DNA from: Bradyrhizobium liaoningense
GTDB lineage: Bacteria; Pseudomonadota; Alphaproteobacteria; Rhizobiales; Xanthobacteraceae
Direction of reading: 5' to 3'
Length of the DNA: 64,000 nucleotides
NCBI RefSeq assembly: GCF_018130825.1
Contig: NZ_JAFCJS010000001.1
Coordinates: 1,674,001 to 1,738,000, forward strand
This document shows, one piece after another, positions 47,652 to 56,894 of the stretch. How positions within the stretch are numbered: position 1 is the first letter of the stretch; each line of letters starts with the position of its first letter. Made by a program: the position numbers and the translations under genes. The notes under the pieces are model-generated. The model was not told the DNA's origin. It saw nothing but the letters and a program-made list of their open reading frames with translations, and did no database searches.

Positions 47652-48761
47652 CTAGAACACGACGACTGAACGGATGGATTTGCCCTCGTGCATGAGGTCA
47701 AAGCCCTTGTTGATCTCTTCGAGCTTGAGCACATGGGTGATCATCGGATCGATCTGGATCTTTCCGTTCATGTACCAGTCGACGATCTTCGGCACGTCGG
47801 TACGCCCGCGCGCACCGCCGAAGGCCGTGCCGCGCCAGTTGCGCCCGGTGACGAGCTGGAACGGGCGGGTGGCGATCTCCTTGCCGGCTTCGGCGACGCC
47901 GATGATGATCGAGGTGCCCCAGCCGCGATGGCAGGCTTCCAGCGCCTGGCGCATCACGGTGGTGTTGCCGGTGCAGTCGAAGGTGTAGTCGGCGCCGCCA
48001 TCGGTGAGGCCGACCAGATGCTGGACGATGTCGCCGGTGACCTTCTTCGGGTTGACGAAGTGGGTCATGCCGAACCGGCGGCCCCAATCTTCCTTGGAGT
48101 CGTTGATGTCGACGCCGATGATCTTGTCGGCGCCGGCCATCTTGGCGCCCTGGATGACATTGAGGCCAATGCCGCCGAGGCCGAATACGACGACGTTCGA
48201 GCCCGGTTCGACCTTGGCGGTGTTGACGACGGCGCCGACACCGGTGGTGACGCCGCAGCCGATGTAGCAGCTCTTGTCGAACGGCGCATCCTCGCGAATC
48301 TTGGCGACCGCGATCTCCGGCAGCACGGTGAAGTTCGAGAAGGTCGAGCAGCCCATGTAATGGTAGATCGGCTTGCCCTTGTAGGAGAAGCGGCTGGTGC
48401 CGTCGGGCATCACGCCCTTGCCCTGCGTCGCGCGAATCGCGGTGCAGAGATTGGTTTTCTGGCTCAGGCAGCTTTTGCACTGCCGGCATTCCGGCGTGTA
48501 GAGCGGAATGACGTGGTCACCCGGCTTCACCGAGGTCACGCCGGGGCCGATCTCGCGGATGATCCCGGCGCCTTCATGGCCCAGGATCGACGGGAAGATT
48601 CCCTCGCTGTCGAAGCCGTCGAGCGTGTAGGCGTCGGTATGGCAGATGCCCGTTGCCTTGATCTCGACCAGGACCTCGCCGGCCTTGGGCCCTTCCAGGT
48701 CGACTTCGACGATCTCGAGCGGCTTCTTTGCTTCGAAAGCGACGGCGGCACGTGTCTTCAT
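47652..48761 (-). CDS. flhA: S-(hydroxymethyl)glutathione dehydrogenase / class III alcohol dehydrogenase
   Basis: A 369-residue zinc- and NAD-dependent medium-chain dehydrogenase turning S-hydroxymethylglutathione into S-formylglutathione; it can also reduce S-nitrosoglutathione. Motifs: [21 protein letters not shown], the structural-zinc region [27 protein letters not shown] and the NAD fold [16 protein letters not shown]. It lies 60 bases after xoxG. The next pathway enzyme, S-formylglutathione hydrolase (fghA), is not in the window. Confidence 0.96.
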   Translation of the reverse strand: MKTRAAVAFEAKKPLEIVEVDLEGPKAGEVLVEIKATGICHTDAYTLDGFDSEGIFPSILGHEGAGIIREIGPGVTSVKPGDHVIPLYTPECRQCKSCLSQKTNLCTAIRATQGKGVMPDGTSRFSYKGKPIYHYMGCSTFSNFTVLPEIAVAKIREDAPFDKSCYIGCGVTTGVGAVVNTAKVEPGSNVVVFGLGGIGLNVIQGAKMAGADKIIGVDINDSKEDWGRRFGMTHFVNPKKVTGDIVQHLVGLTDGGADYTFDCTGNTTVMRQALEACHRGWGTSIIIGVAEAGKEIATRPFQLVTGRNWRGTAFGGARGRTDVPKIVDWYMNGKIQIDPMITHVLKLEEINKGFDLMHEGKSIRSVVVF

Positions 48762-48821
48762 TGGTAGCTCCTCAAATTCTCGTCAGACGCCAGGAAGTAG
48801 TCTCGGCAGTCCTCGTAGCGT

Positions 48822-49343
48822 TCATTTCTTGCCCATGCAGGCGTCTTCGGCCTTGGTGTAGGCCTCTGTCTTCGCTTCCTTGTTGGCCGGGCGCTGCCGG
48901 CCCCAGGCTTCGGTGGAGCGCGCGCGCAGATAGACGTAGAGATCGTCCATGTAGCAGGCGACGTTCGGGTTGTCGCCGAAGGCCGGCATGACGTTTTCCT
49001 GCGCGGTCGAGATGTTCTTGCGGCCGGAGGCGACCACGCCGAGGAAGTCGCCGTAGCTCATGGTCTTGACGGAGTCCTTCAGCGACGGTGCGTAGGTGGA
49101 TCCCATGCCGTCGGGGCCATGGCAGACGTGGCAGTCGGAGTGATAGCGGCGGTAGCCGGAATAGGTGAACCAGTCCACGGTGCCGTCGGCCGAAATCTTG
49201 TAGGTCGGGTTTCCTTCCTTATCGAGCCATTTCCCGTCGTCTTCTTTCTTCACGGCGGCCGGGTCGCCCGGACCGTCCGCGATCGCAATTCCTCCCGACC
49301 CAACGAAGATCATCGCAGCAATGACAAAGCAGATTTTACGCAA
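48822..49343 (-). CDS. xoxG: XoxG-type cytochrome c, electron acceptor of XoxF
   Basis: A 173-residue periplasmic monohaem cytochrome. N-terminal hydrophobic signal (LRKICFVIAAMIFVGSGGIAIA), haem motif CHVCHGPDGMGS and a likely distal Met in QENVMPAFGDNP. This length and the text around DWFTYSGYRRYHSDCHVCHGPDG match methanol-metabolism cytochromes. TTG 49343 is favoured because GAGGA lies eight bases upstream and the signal peptide begins there; ATG 49400 would overlap the hairpin after xoxF. It carries electrons from XoxF to a terminal oxidase. Confidence 0.9.
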   Translation of the reverse strand: MRKICFVIAAMIFVGSGGIAIADGPGDPAAVKKEDDGKWLDKEGNPTYKISADGTVDWFTYSGYRRYHSDCHVCHGPDGMGSTYAPSLKDSVKTMSYGDFLGVVASGRKNISTAQENVMPAFGDNPNVACYMDDLYVYLRARSTEAWGRQRPANKEAKTEAYTKAEDACMGKK

Positions 49344-49379
49344 GAGATTTTTCCTCGGAAGGCGTTCGGTGGAGACGAA

Positions 49380-49407
49380 CCGGCGCGTGGAGCGATCCAC
49401 GCGCCGG
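49380..49407. promoter_or_regulatory. Intercistronic stem-loop between xoxF and xoxG
   Basis: An exact 11-pair stem (CCGGCGCGTGG/CCACGCGCCGG) with loop AGCGAT, placed 17 bases after the xoxF stop and about 36 bases before the xoxG start. No T-run follows. Such stems can lower downstream transcription or protect the upstream message, allowing much more XoxF than XoxG from one operon. Confidence 0.75.
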
Positions 49408-49423
49408 AGCGATGCTGAGAGGC

Positions 49424-51232
49424 CTAGTTGGCCGGCAGCGAGAACACGGTCAGCGTACCGCCGAGCGCCGTGTAGTTGCTGAGGGCCGCGTAGCCGCCGA
49501 CTGCGCCGAGACCGGCGGTCGGATCGGTCAGGCCTGCGGCCAGACCAATGCCGGCCCAGCCACCGACGCCGGAGAGCACTGCGACATACTGCTTGCCGCC
49601 GTTCTCATAGGTCGTGACGTTGCCGATGATGCCGGAGGGAGTCTTGAACTTGTAGAGCTCCTTGCCGGACTTGGCGTCGACCGCCTTCAGGTAGCCTTCG
49701 AGCGTGCCGTAGAACACCACGCCGCCGGCGGTTGCGAGCGCACCCGACCAGACCGAGAACTGCTCCTTGTTCGACCAGACGATCTTGCCGGTCTTGCCGT
49801 CCCAGGCGATGAAATTGCCCATATGGCTTTCACCCTGCGGCGGATACATCGAGAGCGTCGCACCCACATAGGGCTGGCCCGCGGTGTAGCTCACCTTGAA
49901 CGGCTCGTAGTCCATGCAGACGTGGTTGGTCGGAACGTAGAACAGCTGCGTGTCCGGCGAGTAGGCTGCCGGCTGCTCGTCCTTGGTGCCGAGCGCGGCC
50001 GGGCAGATGCCCTTCACGTTGTGGTCTTCACCGGCCTTGTCGGTCGAAGCTGCGTCGAGCACCTTCGGACGGCCATAGGTCGGCGAGTTCTTGTCCATGT
50101 CGACGCCGGAGGTCCAGTTCACCTTCGGATCGTACTTTTCGGCGACCAGCAGTTCGCCGTTCTCGCGGTCCATGGTGTAGGCGAGACCGTTGCGGTCGAA
50201 ATGGGTCAGGAGCTTGCGCGCCTGGCCGTTGATCTGCTGATCCGAGAGGATCATTTCGTTGACGCCGTCATAGTCCCATTCGTCGTGGGGCGTCATCTGA
50301 TAGACCCACTTGGCCGTGCCGGTGTCCGCGTCGCGCGCGAAAATGGTCATCGACCATTTGTTGTCGCCCGGACGCTGCTTCGGATTCCAGGTCGAGGGGT
50401 TGCCCGAGCCGTAATAGACGAGGTTCAGAGCGGGATCGTAGGACATCCAGCCCCAGGTGCAGCCGCCGCCGATCTTCCACTGATCGCCTTGCCAGGTCTT
50501 CAGCGAGGAGTCGGCCCCGACCGGCTTGCCGAGCGCCGTCGTCTTGGCCGGATCGAACTTGATCTGGTCATCCGGACCTTCGGAGAAGGCGCGCCAGACC
50601 TGCTTGCCGGACTTGAGGTCGTAGGCGGTGACGTGGCACTGCACGCCGAACTCGCCGCCGGAGATGCCGACCAGGACCTTGTCCTTGACGACGAGCGCCG
50701 CCGAGGTGCCGGTCTCACCCTTCGCAGGGTTGCCGTTGGTCGAGCTCCAGGCCACCTGGCCTGTCTTGGCATCGAGCGCGACGAGATTGGTGTCGGCCTG
50801 ATGCAGGATGATCTTGCCGTCGCCATAGGCCAGGCCGCGATTCACCGTGTCGCAGCACATCACCGGGATGACGTTCGGGTCCTGCTTGGGCTCGTATTTC
50901 CAGATGATCTTGTTCTCGTTTGAAAGGTCAATAGCGTAGACCTTGTTCGGGAACGGCGTGTGCACGTACATGACGTTGCCGATGATCAGCGGGCCGCCTT
51001 CATGGCCACGCAGCACGCCGGTCGAGAAGGTCCAGGCGACCTGGAGCTTGCCCACGTTTTGTGCGTTGATCTGGTTCAGCTTGGAATAGCGGGTATTGGC
51101 GTAGTCGCCCGCCGGCATCACCCAGTCTTTCGGGTTCTGCGACATCTTGATCAGCTCATCATTGGCTGATGCGCTGCCGACGGCGAGAACCGCCGCGGAG
51201 CCAAGATAGGTCGCCAGTAGCACCTTGCGCAT
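49424..51232 (-). CDS. xoxF: Lanthanide-dependent methanol dehydrogenase XoxF
   Basis: A 602-residue periplasmic quinoprotein oxidising methanol to formaldehyde. Signal peptide [23 protein letters not shown]. Active-site residues: vicinal disulfide C126-C127 (PVMCCD), E194 (ISGGEFG), N278 (GSGNPSTWN), catalytic D320 and lanthanide-specific D322 (EWDYDGVNE). Two in-frame ATGs lie at the start; 51232 is eight bases from GGAGG and preferred over 51238, which is only two bases away. It heads xoxF-xoxG-flhA-gfa. B. japonicum has a known cluster of this order involved in C1 metabolism from vanillate. An AraC-family gene diverges upstream. Confidence 0.97.
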   Translation of the reverse strand: MRKVLLATYLGSAAVLAVGSASANDELIKMSQNPKDWVMPAGDYANTRYSKLNQINAQNVGKLQVAWTFSTGVLRGHEGGPLIIGNVMYVHTPFPNKVYAIDLSNENKIIWKYEPKQDPNVIPVMCCDTVNRGLAYGDGKIILHQADTNLVALDAKTGQVAWSSTNGNPAKGETGTSAALVVKDKVLVGISGGEFGVQCHVTAYDLKSGKQVWRAFSEGPDDQIKFDPAKTTALGKPVGADSSLKTWQGDQWKIGGGCTWGWMSYDPALNLVYYGSGNPSTWNPKQRPGDNKWSMTIFARDADTGTAKWVYQMTPHDEWDYDGVNEMILSDQQINGQARKLLTHFDRNGLAYTMDRENGELLVAEKYDPKVNWTSGVDMDKNSPTYGRPKVLDAASTDKAGEDHNVKGICPAALGTKDEQPAAYSPDTQLFYVPTNHVCMDYEPFKVSYTAGQPYVGATLSMYPPQGESHMGNFIAWDGKTGKIVWSNKEQFSVWSGALATAGGVVFYGTLEGYLKAVDAKSGKELYKFKTPSGIIGNVTTYENGGKQYVAVLSGVGGWAGIGLAAGLTDPTAGLGAVGGYAALSNYTALGGTLTVFSLPAN

Positions 51233-51238
51233 AGTCAT

Positions 51239-51744
51239 TTCCTCCGTTGGTCTCGTTTATTGTTTCCGAAGCATTGCTCAATCACCGGGCTTCTCGTCCG
51301 GCGTCTGCTCGTGCAGGGCGGTCACGGGGACCAGAAACGATGCTGTGGTGTTTCCTCCTCCTGATGAGAGCCACGGGTCCACGTGCAGGAGCGGCCCGTT
51401 CTTGTTGTTCCTGCCGCAATCCCTAGCCACTTCGCCAACGGGAAACTTGCCCAAGAGAGAAGGCGGTTTGCTTGACAGCGCACGGAGGCGAAGATTTTGA
51501 TTTTGCAGTAGCGAATTCAGCGGCTTCGGTAAGCCTTTTGAGCCGCCTTCTACGCTCAGGTTCCCCTTGACGGCGGTGCAACTAAGGCGGAGGATTAAGC
51601 TTCAAGAGTGGCAATGGAACGATGGCGCTCGTTGCAAAAGACCGCTCAAATTCGAGGTAAACGTCACGCAATCACGGCTGAGGGCTCCGGCAGCGCTGGT
51701 CGCGATTCGCGTCGAATCTCCGGATCAAACCAGTGGCTGGATTA
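51239..51744. other. Divergent regulatory region between xoxF and the AraC gene
   Basis: About 505 bases with no supportable gene; it should hold the xoxF operon promoter and the AraC-gene promoter. A TTGACA at 51472 on the plus strand is a possible -35 element, but no good -10 follows at 17 bases. I see no strong palindrome. Its length is unusual for this compact region, consistent with several regulator sites or a long leader. Confidence 0.4.
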
Positions 51745-52713
51745 ATGTCCGACACAATTCACACGCTTTCGACGACCGGAATGACGCCGAAGCGGCAGAT
51801 CCAGAGCTGGATCGACGGGCTGACGAGCCTGTGCGGGTATTTCGACGTCGATCCGCTGGAGGCGTCCTCGCTCGAAGGTCGCATCGACTACACCACGGTC
51901 TCGCGCCTGAAGCTCTGCCAGATCGAGGTCAGCCAGCATCGCATCGCGCATACGCTGGCGCGAGCCAAGGCCAATGAACACCCGTACATCAAGATTCACT
52001 TCCAGACCTACGGCGTGTCCTATTTCGAGCAGGAAGGCCGCCACATCGAGATCAACCCGGGCGATATCATCGCCTATGACGTCTCCTGCCCGCATTCGAT
52101 CATCAGCCCCGCCTTCACGCGTCACGACGTGGTGATCGTGCCGAAGGCGCTGTTGCGCGATCGCGGCTTCCCATCGCAGCGGATGCCTGCGTGCAAATTG
52201 TCGGCGAAGACGGGGACGGGGCGGATCGCCCACGATTTCGTCCATGCGACCTTCGACGAGGCGGCAAAACTGTCGGCGAACAGCGCGGTCGGCGTCGCCG
52301 ATTCCCTGATCGACCTGTTGCTGCTGCCGCTGCGCGAAGCCGATACGATGTTCGACCGGGTCGGGCCCGAAGCGATGTATGTGCGCGCCCAGTTCTTCAT
52401 CCGCGAGCACTTGCGCGATCCCGATCTGTGCATCGACCAGATCTCCGCCGAGCTCGGCTGCTCCAAGCGCTATCTGCACATGCTGTTCTCCGAGCGCGGC
52501 ACCACGGTGAGCGACTACATCTGGCAGGCGCGCTTGCAGAACTGCCGCCAGGAGCTCGAGGCGCACGCCGGCAAGACCATCACCGACGTCGCGTTCTCCT
52601 GGGGCTTCTCCAGCTCGTCGCATTTCAGCCGCGTGTTCCGGAAATATTTCGGCGTGGTGCCGTCCTCGATCCACAAGGCGCAGCAGGGCGCCGCGAGCTC
52701 GGGCGAGCATTAG
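51745..52713 (+). CDS. AraC-family regulator divergent from xoxF
   Basis: A 322-residue regulator: an N-terminal cupin-like AraC-binding domain (FQTYGVSYFEQEGRHIEINPGDIIAYDVSCPH) and a C-terminal double helix-turn-helix (LCIDQISAELGCSKRYLHMLFSERG, ITDVAFSWGFSSSSHFSRVFRKYFG). It resembles the AraC/NahR-box group that controls catabolic genes. ATG 51745 is preferred over the upstream start at 51733. No MxbDM or MxcQE two-component genes are near, so this is the best local candidate for control of the xox operon by alcohol, aldehyde or metal. That is inferred from divergence only. Confidence 0.92.
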   Translation: MSDTIHTLSTTGMTPKRQIQSWIDGLTSLCGYFDVDPLEASSLEGRIDYTTVSRLKLCQIEVSQHRIAHTLARAKANEHPYIKIHFQTYGVSYFEQEGRHIEINPGDIIAYDVSCPHSIISPAFTRHDVVIVPKALLRDRGFPSQRMPACKLSAKTGTGRIAHDFVHATFDEAAKLSANSAVGVADSLIDLLLLPLREADTMFDRVGPEAMYVRAQFFIREHLRDPDLCIDQISAELGCSKRYLHMLFSERGTTVSDYIWQARLQNCRQELEAHAGKTITDVAFSWGFSSSSHFSRVFRKYFGVVPSSIHKAQQGAASSGEH

Positions 52714-52718
52714 GCTTA

Positions 52719-52739
52719 CGCCGGAGAAAACTTCCGGCG
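52719..52739. terminator. Hairpin CGCCGGA...TCCGGCG between convergent genes
   Basis: A seven-pair stem starting six bases past the AraC-gene stop and 15 bases from the stop of the convergent membrane-protein gene, with an A-rich loop. It may end transcripts from both sides. The lack of a T-run keeps confidence low. Confidence 0.45.
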
Positions 52740-52754
52740 CGGTGGCCGACGCGC

Positions 52755-53180
52755 TTACGCCGTCGTCGCGATATAGGGAATGCCGGCCACGAGAGCGACG
52801 AGCAGCGCCGCATTGCCCAGCATTCCGCTCCAATGCAGCCGGCGCAACCGACGCGGCGCCTCGGCATCGCCGGCGTCCCGCGCGCTGAGCTGGTCGTCCA
52901 TCCGTTGCATGAACCAGGGGCGTCCCCAGATCGCCAGGGCTGCGATGATGCCGACGCCCATCGCGGCGAGCAGGCGGCCGTCGAGGAGGAGAACCACCGT
53001 TCCGACGATGGCAGCAACGCGCATCACCAGGAAATGGGCATTGAACATTCCGCGCAGCAACTGGGCGACGGGCTGGATATCGAGCTTCACCAGCAGGAAG
53101 GCGGGCGAAGCCAGTGTGAAATAGCCCATCGGAAAGAGCAGGATGACCATAACGGCGACGGCGACTGCATCCGGTGTCAT
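52755..53180 (-). CDS. Small inner-membrane protein of unknown function
   Basis: 141 residues with four predicted TM helices (VAVMVILLFPMGYFTLASPAF, FLVMRVAAIVGTVVLL, LAAMGVGIIAALAIW, MLGNAALLVALVAGIPYIA). A basic loop RRLRRLHW lies before the last. ATG 53180 begins the first helix directly; the frame stays open far upstream but without membrane character. I recognise no domain with certainty. It is a single gene between the AraC regulator and the Bug protein. Confidence 0.75.
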   Translation of the reverse strand: MTPDAVAVAVMVILLFPMGYFTLASPAFLLVKLDIQPVAQLLRGMFNAHFLVMRVAAIVGTVVLLLDGRLLAAMGVGIIAALAIWGRPWFMQRMDDQLSARDAGDAEAPRRLRRLHWSGMLGNAALLVALVAGIPYIATTA

Positions 53181-53325
53181 GCGATCGGCCCCTTTTTGAC
53201 CGCCCTTGCGAGGCTTCCGGCGGCGTACAATCATAGCGGGAAAATGCGTTCCCGACACTAGGCTTTGGTCGGAGGGCGGGCCGGGAAGGGAGCAACCGGC
53301 GCGCCAGGCGGAGACGGCGCCAGAT

Positions 53326-54315
53326 TCAGGCCGGCTCGAGGCCGAGCGACTGTGCGCTCTCGATCCAGATCGGCAGCTCGCGCTGGTACAGCGCATTGCT
53401 TTCCTTGAATCCGATCGCGGGTTCGAGCACGAAGGTCGCGAGAACCTCCTTCACCTTCGGATCGCTGTTGGCGGCGACGCAGAGCTCGGCGAGGCGGTCG
53501 ACCACCGGCTGCGGCGTCGCCTTCGGCACAGCCCAGCCCGAGAAGCCGCTCACCGTGAAGAATTTTGAGGTCGCGCCCTGTTCCGGCAGCGTCTTGACGT
53601 TGGGGATCGCGTCGACCTTCTTCGAATGCACCGCGAACACGGTGCCGCGGTCGCTTTGCAGGACCGATTGTGCGGCCGTGTAGCTGCCCATGGCGGCGTC
53701 GAGCGTGCCCTCCAGCATGCCCGTCCACATCGGTGCCTCGCCGCGATAGTGCACCGGCTCGATGTTGAGGCCGTACTGCTTGTTGAGCTCGTTGATCGTC
53801 ATGTGCGGGGCCGAGCCCGCGCTGTAGGTGCCGAAATTCACCTTGCCGCTCTTGCGCGCAAAGGCGACGAAATCCTCCAGCGTCTTGACGCCCGTCTTGG
53901 GGTTCGCGACCAGCAGCAGGCCGGCGCCGGGAATGACGCTGACGAGCGCCAGGTCCTTGTCCATGTCGTAGCCCGGATTCTTCATCACCACCCGGTTCAT
54001 GATGTAGGTGGTCGAGATCGAGCACAGGATGGTGTGGCCGTCGGGCTCCACGCGGGCGACTTCGGCCGTGCCGATCGCGCCGGAGGCACCGGGCTTGTTC
54101 TCGACGACGACCGTCTTGCCGACCTGCTTGGAGATGAACTCGCCGTAGGCGCGCGCGAGCAGGTCGGTCTGTCCGCCGGCGGGGTAGCTGCAGATCATGC
54201 GGATCTGTCGCGACGGCCAGGCGCTTTGCGCCGAGGCGCTGCGCGCGACGAAAGGCATCGCGAGTGCGGCGGTCCCGGCGGCGACGAAGTGGCGGCGATC
54301 GAGTTTGGCGGACAT
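53326..54315 (-). CDS. Bug-family (tripartite tricarboxylate transporter) periplasmic binding protein
   Basis: A 329-residue exported protein. Its signal DRRHFVAAGTAALAMPFVARSASA has a twin-Arg and Tat-like core. Family text: SYPAGGQTDLLAR, VVVENKPGASGAIGTAEVARVEPDGHTIL and INELNKQYGLNIEPVHYRGEAPMWTGMLEG. These proteins bind carboxylates, nicotinate or aromatic acids. No tctA/tctB membrane genes are adjacent, which is common for the many orphan Bug genes of Bradyrhizobium. Confidence 0.92.
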   Translation of the reverse strand: MSAKLDRRHFVAAGTAALAMPFVARSASAQSAWPSRQIRMICSYPAGGQTDLLARAYGEFISKQVGKTVVVENKPGASGAIGTAEVARVEPDGHTILCSISTTYIMNRVVMKNPGYDMDKDLALVSVIPGAGLLLVANPKTGVKTLEDFVAFARKSGKVNFGTYSAGSAPHMTINELNKQYGLNIEPVHYRGEAPMWTGMLEGTLDAAMGSYTAAQSVLQSDRGTVFAVHSKKVDAIPNVKTLPEQGATSKFFTVSGFSGWAVPKATPQPVVDRLAELCVAANSDPKVKEVLATFVLEPAIGFKESNALYQRELPIWIESAQSLGLEPA

Positions 54316-54426
54316 GATTCTCTCCCCGTTTTTTGCCGAGGGTACTGCATCAGGCTGGCGCCGGCATGGGCGGTGGGCGAGACAGATTGGCGCATTCGGC
54401 CGGGCGGCGCAGTGCCCATTCCGGCG

Positions 54427-55440
54427 TCACCCGGACGATCGCACCTTTCGCGCGACTCGTAGCCAGACGATCTCGGTCAGGGCCACCGCAATCAGGCCGA
54501 ACGTGCCGCCGATCAGCACGTTGATGATGCGCTCCTCGGCGATGCCGCTGGCGCCGCCGGCAAAGGAGGCGGCGAGCGCGATGAAGAAGCAGCGCAGGCC
54601 GAAGCCGACGATATAGCGGGAGAACGAGATCAGCGTCAGGGTGGCCGCGAGCACCGCGAGCGCGTAACCGACCCGGCTCTGTGGCAGCAGGATTCCGGTA
54701 AGGAAGCCGAGCGGTACGCCGACCAGCGCGCCGGTCGCGCGCTGCTTCAGCTTGCCGGTGGAGGCGGCGAGATCGCCGACCACGACGCTTGCGGCCGACC
54801 ACATCACCCATTGTCCCTGCGCGAGGTCGAGCATCTCGACCAGCGCGGCTGATGCGAACACCGCCATGGCGGTTGCGAGCGCGGGCAGAAACCATTCAGC
54901 GGCAGGCAATCCGAACGATGCTGAAGCGGCGTCGCCACGTGGCCGCCGGTCGTAGATCTGGATGGCGCAGACCAGCGCCAGCGCGATCGGAGAGGAGGCG
55001 ATGATCACGCCTGCATGCCGCAGCGCTTCGGACGGACTGACGCCCTCCCGCACCTCGCAGGCGAGATAGACGGCGGGGATGAACACCCAATTGCCGAGCG
55101 TGCGGAAGTGCTCGCCATAGCGCGTCACCGCGACCGCCAGGAAGCCGGCCAGCGCCGTCAGCATCGCGAACAGCGGCTTGATCGGAGCGGCGAGAACGAG
55201 CGCGGAAAAGGTGACGAGGATGGCAAGATAGTGCCACGCGATCACCTTGGGCGGCAGGTGCAGCCTGAGCGCGGGAATGAGCAGCGAGACCGCGACCAGG
55301 GCGAGATTGAGCAGTGCCGTCTCGCGCGCGATGAAATAGGCCGCCACCATCGGGCCGACGACGATCAACGCGCGCATCAGCTCGGCGGTTTTGATTTCGC
55401 GGGAGAGGACGTCGCGCAGGTTGGTGGCGGCAGGACTCAC
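54427..55440 (-). CDS. FUSC-family inner-membrane protein
   Basis: A 337-residue protein made of two similar blocks of about four to six TM helices separated by a polar stretch (RRPRGDAASASFG). The second block, GQWVMWSAASVVVGDLAASTGKLKQRATGALVGVPLGFLTGILL, has the pattern of FUSC (fusaric-acid-resistance-like) proteins, where an aromatic-acid exporter role is known for some members. No HlyD-type partner is present. Function here is open. Confidence 0.8.
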   Translation of the reverse strand: MSPAATNLRDVLSREIKTAELMRALIVVGPMVAAYFIARETALLNLALVAVSLLIPALRLHLPPKVIAWHYLAILVTFSALVLAAPIKPLFAMLTALAGFLAVAVTRYGEHFRTLGNWVFIPAVYLACEVREGVSPSEALRHAGVIIASSPIALALVCAIQIYDRRPRGDAASASFGLPAAEWFLPALATAMAVFASAALVEMLDLAQGQWVMWSAASVVVGDLAASTGKLKQRATGALVGVPLGFLTGILLPQSRVGYALAVLAATLTLISFSRYIVGFGLRCFFIALAASFAGGASGIAEERIINVLIGGTFGLIAVALTEIVWLRVARKVRSSG

Positions 55441-55502
55441 GACTTCACCAAATGGCCGAATAAATGCTGCATTATACGAACTGAGACGCTGCTAGCCACA
55501 TC

Positions 55503-55605
55503 CTCCGTCATTCCGGGATGCGTGCGCCGCACGCAGGCCCGGAATCCATCGTGCCGCATGCGCTGTGGAGGAATGGATTCCGGGCTCGCCCCCGGAATGA
55601 CGGAG
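55503..55605. repeat. Long palindrome, type D (CTCCGTCATTCCGGG...CCCGGAATGACGGAG)
   Basis: Outer arms CTCCGTCATTCCGGG and CCCGGAATGACGGAG are exact complements; inner arms GGCCCGGAATCCAT/ATGGATTCCGGGCTC pair well. It ends three bases past the stop of the binding-protein gene on the minus strand, so it probably forms the 3' end of the quinoprotein operon transcript. This is another palindrome type often repeated in Bradyrhizobium. Confidence 0.88.
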
Positions 55606-55607
55606 CT

Positions 55608-56531
55608 TCACCGCTGAATGATCTTCATCCAGACATCGCCGAGGATCGCCGGCTCGCGCGGCGGCAGATAGGTCAGGCCGGCCTGCTTGCCGAGCTCTGC
55701 GGTCTTTCCTTCCGCGGCGAGCTCCGTCAGCGCCTTGTTGACCGCCTCGATCAATGCGGGATCGCCGGTGAGCCCGACATAGCCGCGATTGGCGCCGATC
55801 GGATAGTAGTAGCCGGACGCGCTGATCGCCGTATCAGGATGGGCGGCGCGGTAGGCGTCGAGGCGGGCAAGGTCGATCAGCGTTGCGTCATGGTCGCCGC
55901 GGTTGAGCGCGCCGAGGAGGTCGTCGCGACCGGGGACGAGATGCGTGATGCTGTCGATCAGGCGTCCCTTGTCGAAGGTCATCAGGATGGCATCGCCGAG
56001 CGAGCCGCTCTCGATCACAAGGCGGAGGCCGGCAAGATCGCCGATGTCGGCGATCTTGCGCCCCTGCGCCTTCGGCCCGAGCACCACTGTCATGGGCGAA
56101 TAGACGTAAGGCCGGCTTGGCGCGAGCACGCCGAGTGCGACGCGACGGCGCCGGTCGTCGCGCGTGGCTCCAGTGAAGTCCGGCAGGCGCGCCGTCTTCA
56201 TGCCGGGCTTGACGAGGGAATCCGTCGTCAGCGCGTAGCCGCCGACCAGGGCGCAGCGCCCGTCGGAGAGCAGTGCATTGGCCTCCAGCTGCGGGCTCGA
56301 ATCCTCGTCCAGTTTGCTTTCGAACCACTGGATCTTAAGCGGCCGTCCCATCCGCTCCGCGACTGCCTGCGCCAGCAGCACGTCGAAGCCGGCGTCGGAC
56401 TTGCCCTTGTGATGCACCGAAAGCGGCGGCCGGTCCTCGTCGAGACAGATGCTCAAGGGATCGGCCGCGTGCGCGGGCGTCGCCAGCGCCGCAAGCAACG
56501 CGGCAAGACCGAGCACCTGCCGGCCCCTCAT
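55608..56531 (-). CDS. Periplasmic binding protein of the quinoprotein operon (XoxJ-like candidate)
   Basis: A 307-residue exported protein with signal peptide MRGRQVLGLAALLAALATPAHA and the fold of family-3 solute-binding proteins (LSICLDEDRPPLSV, GFDVLLAQAVAERMGRPLKIQWFESKL, GDLAGLRLVIESGSLGDAIL). It overlaps the cytochrome gene by four bases (ATGA) and ends the unit PQQ dehydrogenase-cytochrome-binding protein. The same trio makes up xoxF-xoxG-xoxJ in methylotrophs, where XoxJ is thought to help activate the dehydrogenase. The sequence match to XoxJ is not strong by eye, so the role rests on gene order. Confidence 0.82.
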   Translation of the reverse strand: MRGRQVLGLAALLAALATPAHAADPLSICLDEDRPPLSVHHKGKSDAGFDVLLAQAVAERMGRPLKIQWFESKLDEDSSPQLEANALLSDGRCALVGGYALTTDSLVKPGMKTARLPDFTGATRDDRRRRVALGVLAPSRPYVYSPMTVVLGPKAQGRKIADIGDLAGLRLVIESGSLGDAILMTFDKGRLIDSITHLVPGRDDLLGALNRGDHDATLIDLARLDAYRAAHPDTAISASGYYYPIGANRGYVGLTGDPALIEAVNKALTELAAEGKTAELGKQAGLTYLPPREPAILGDVWMKIIQR

Positions 56532-56887
56532 GGCTTCCTCCGGCTCGAGACGAAGGCCCAGAGATCGCCGATCTCGTCGTCGCTGAGGATATCGCCCCAG
56601 GGTGGCATCTTGTTGTTCTTGCCGTTCTTCACGGTGGAGACGAAGCGCGTCTTGTCATCGGGAAAGACGCGCAAATCCGGTGTGATGGTGCCGGAGTTCA
56701 TCATGTTGGGGCCGTGGCAGTGCGAGCATTTCGAAGCATAGGTCGACTTGCCGTGGTCGATCTGCGCCTGCAGGGGATTGCCGGTTGCGTCATCCGCGGC
56801 GCGAACGGTCGCCGCAAGCGCGGCCATCAGCACCGCGACGGTGGCGATCGTCGCCACCGTCTTCTGAGCTACGTCTTTCAGCATCAT
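56528..56887 (-). CDS. Monohaem cytochrome c partner of the second quinoprotein
   Basis: 119 residues from ATG 56887 (a second ATG follows at 56884): signal peptide MLKDVAQKTVATIATVAVLMAALAATVRA, haem motif CSHCHGPNMMNSG and distal-Met region NNKMPPWGDILSDDEIGDLWAFV. The start lies seven bases after the PQQ dehydrogenase stop. It is a typical small class I cytochrome accepting electrons from the quinoprotein. A longer open frame upstream only reads into the dehydrogenase gene. Confidence 0.9.
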   Translation of the reverse strand: MMLKDVAQKTVATIATVAVLMAALAATVRAADDATGNPLQAQIDHGKSTYASKCSHCHGPNMMNSGTITPDLRVFPDDKTRFVSTVKNGKNNKMPPWGDILSDDEIGDLWAFVSSRRKP

Positions 56888-56894
56888 GCCGTGG

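Noticed and set aside
49424..51232. Annotation of this gene as calcium-type mxaF
   Set aside because: The motif WDYDGVNE has the extra Asp of XoxF, and no mxaI, mxaG or mxaJ is adjacent.
51472..51500. TTGACA as a sigma-70 promoter of the AraC gene
   Set aside because: No acceptable -10 box follows at the right spacing, so it is only mentioned within the intergenic entry.
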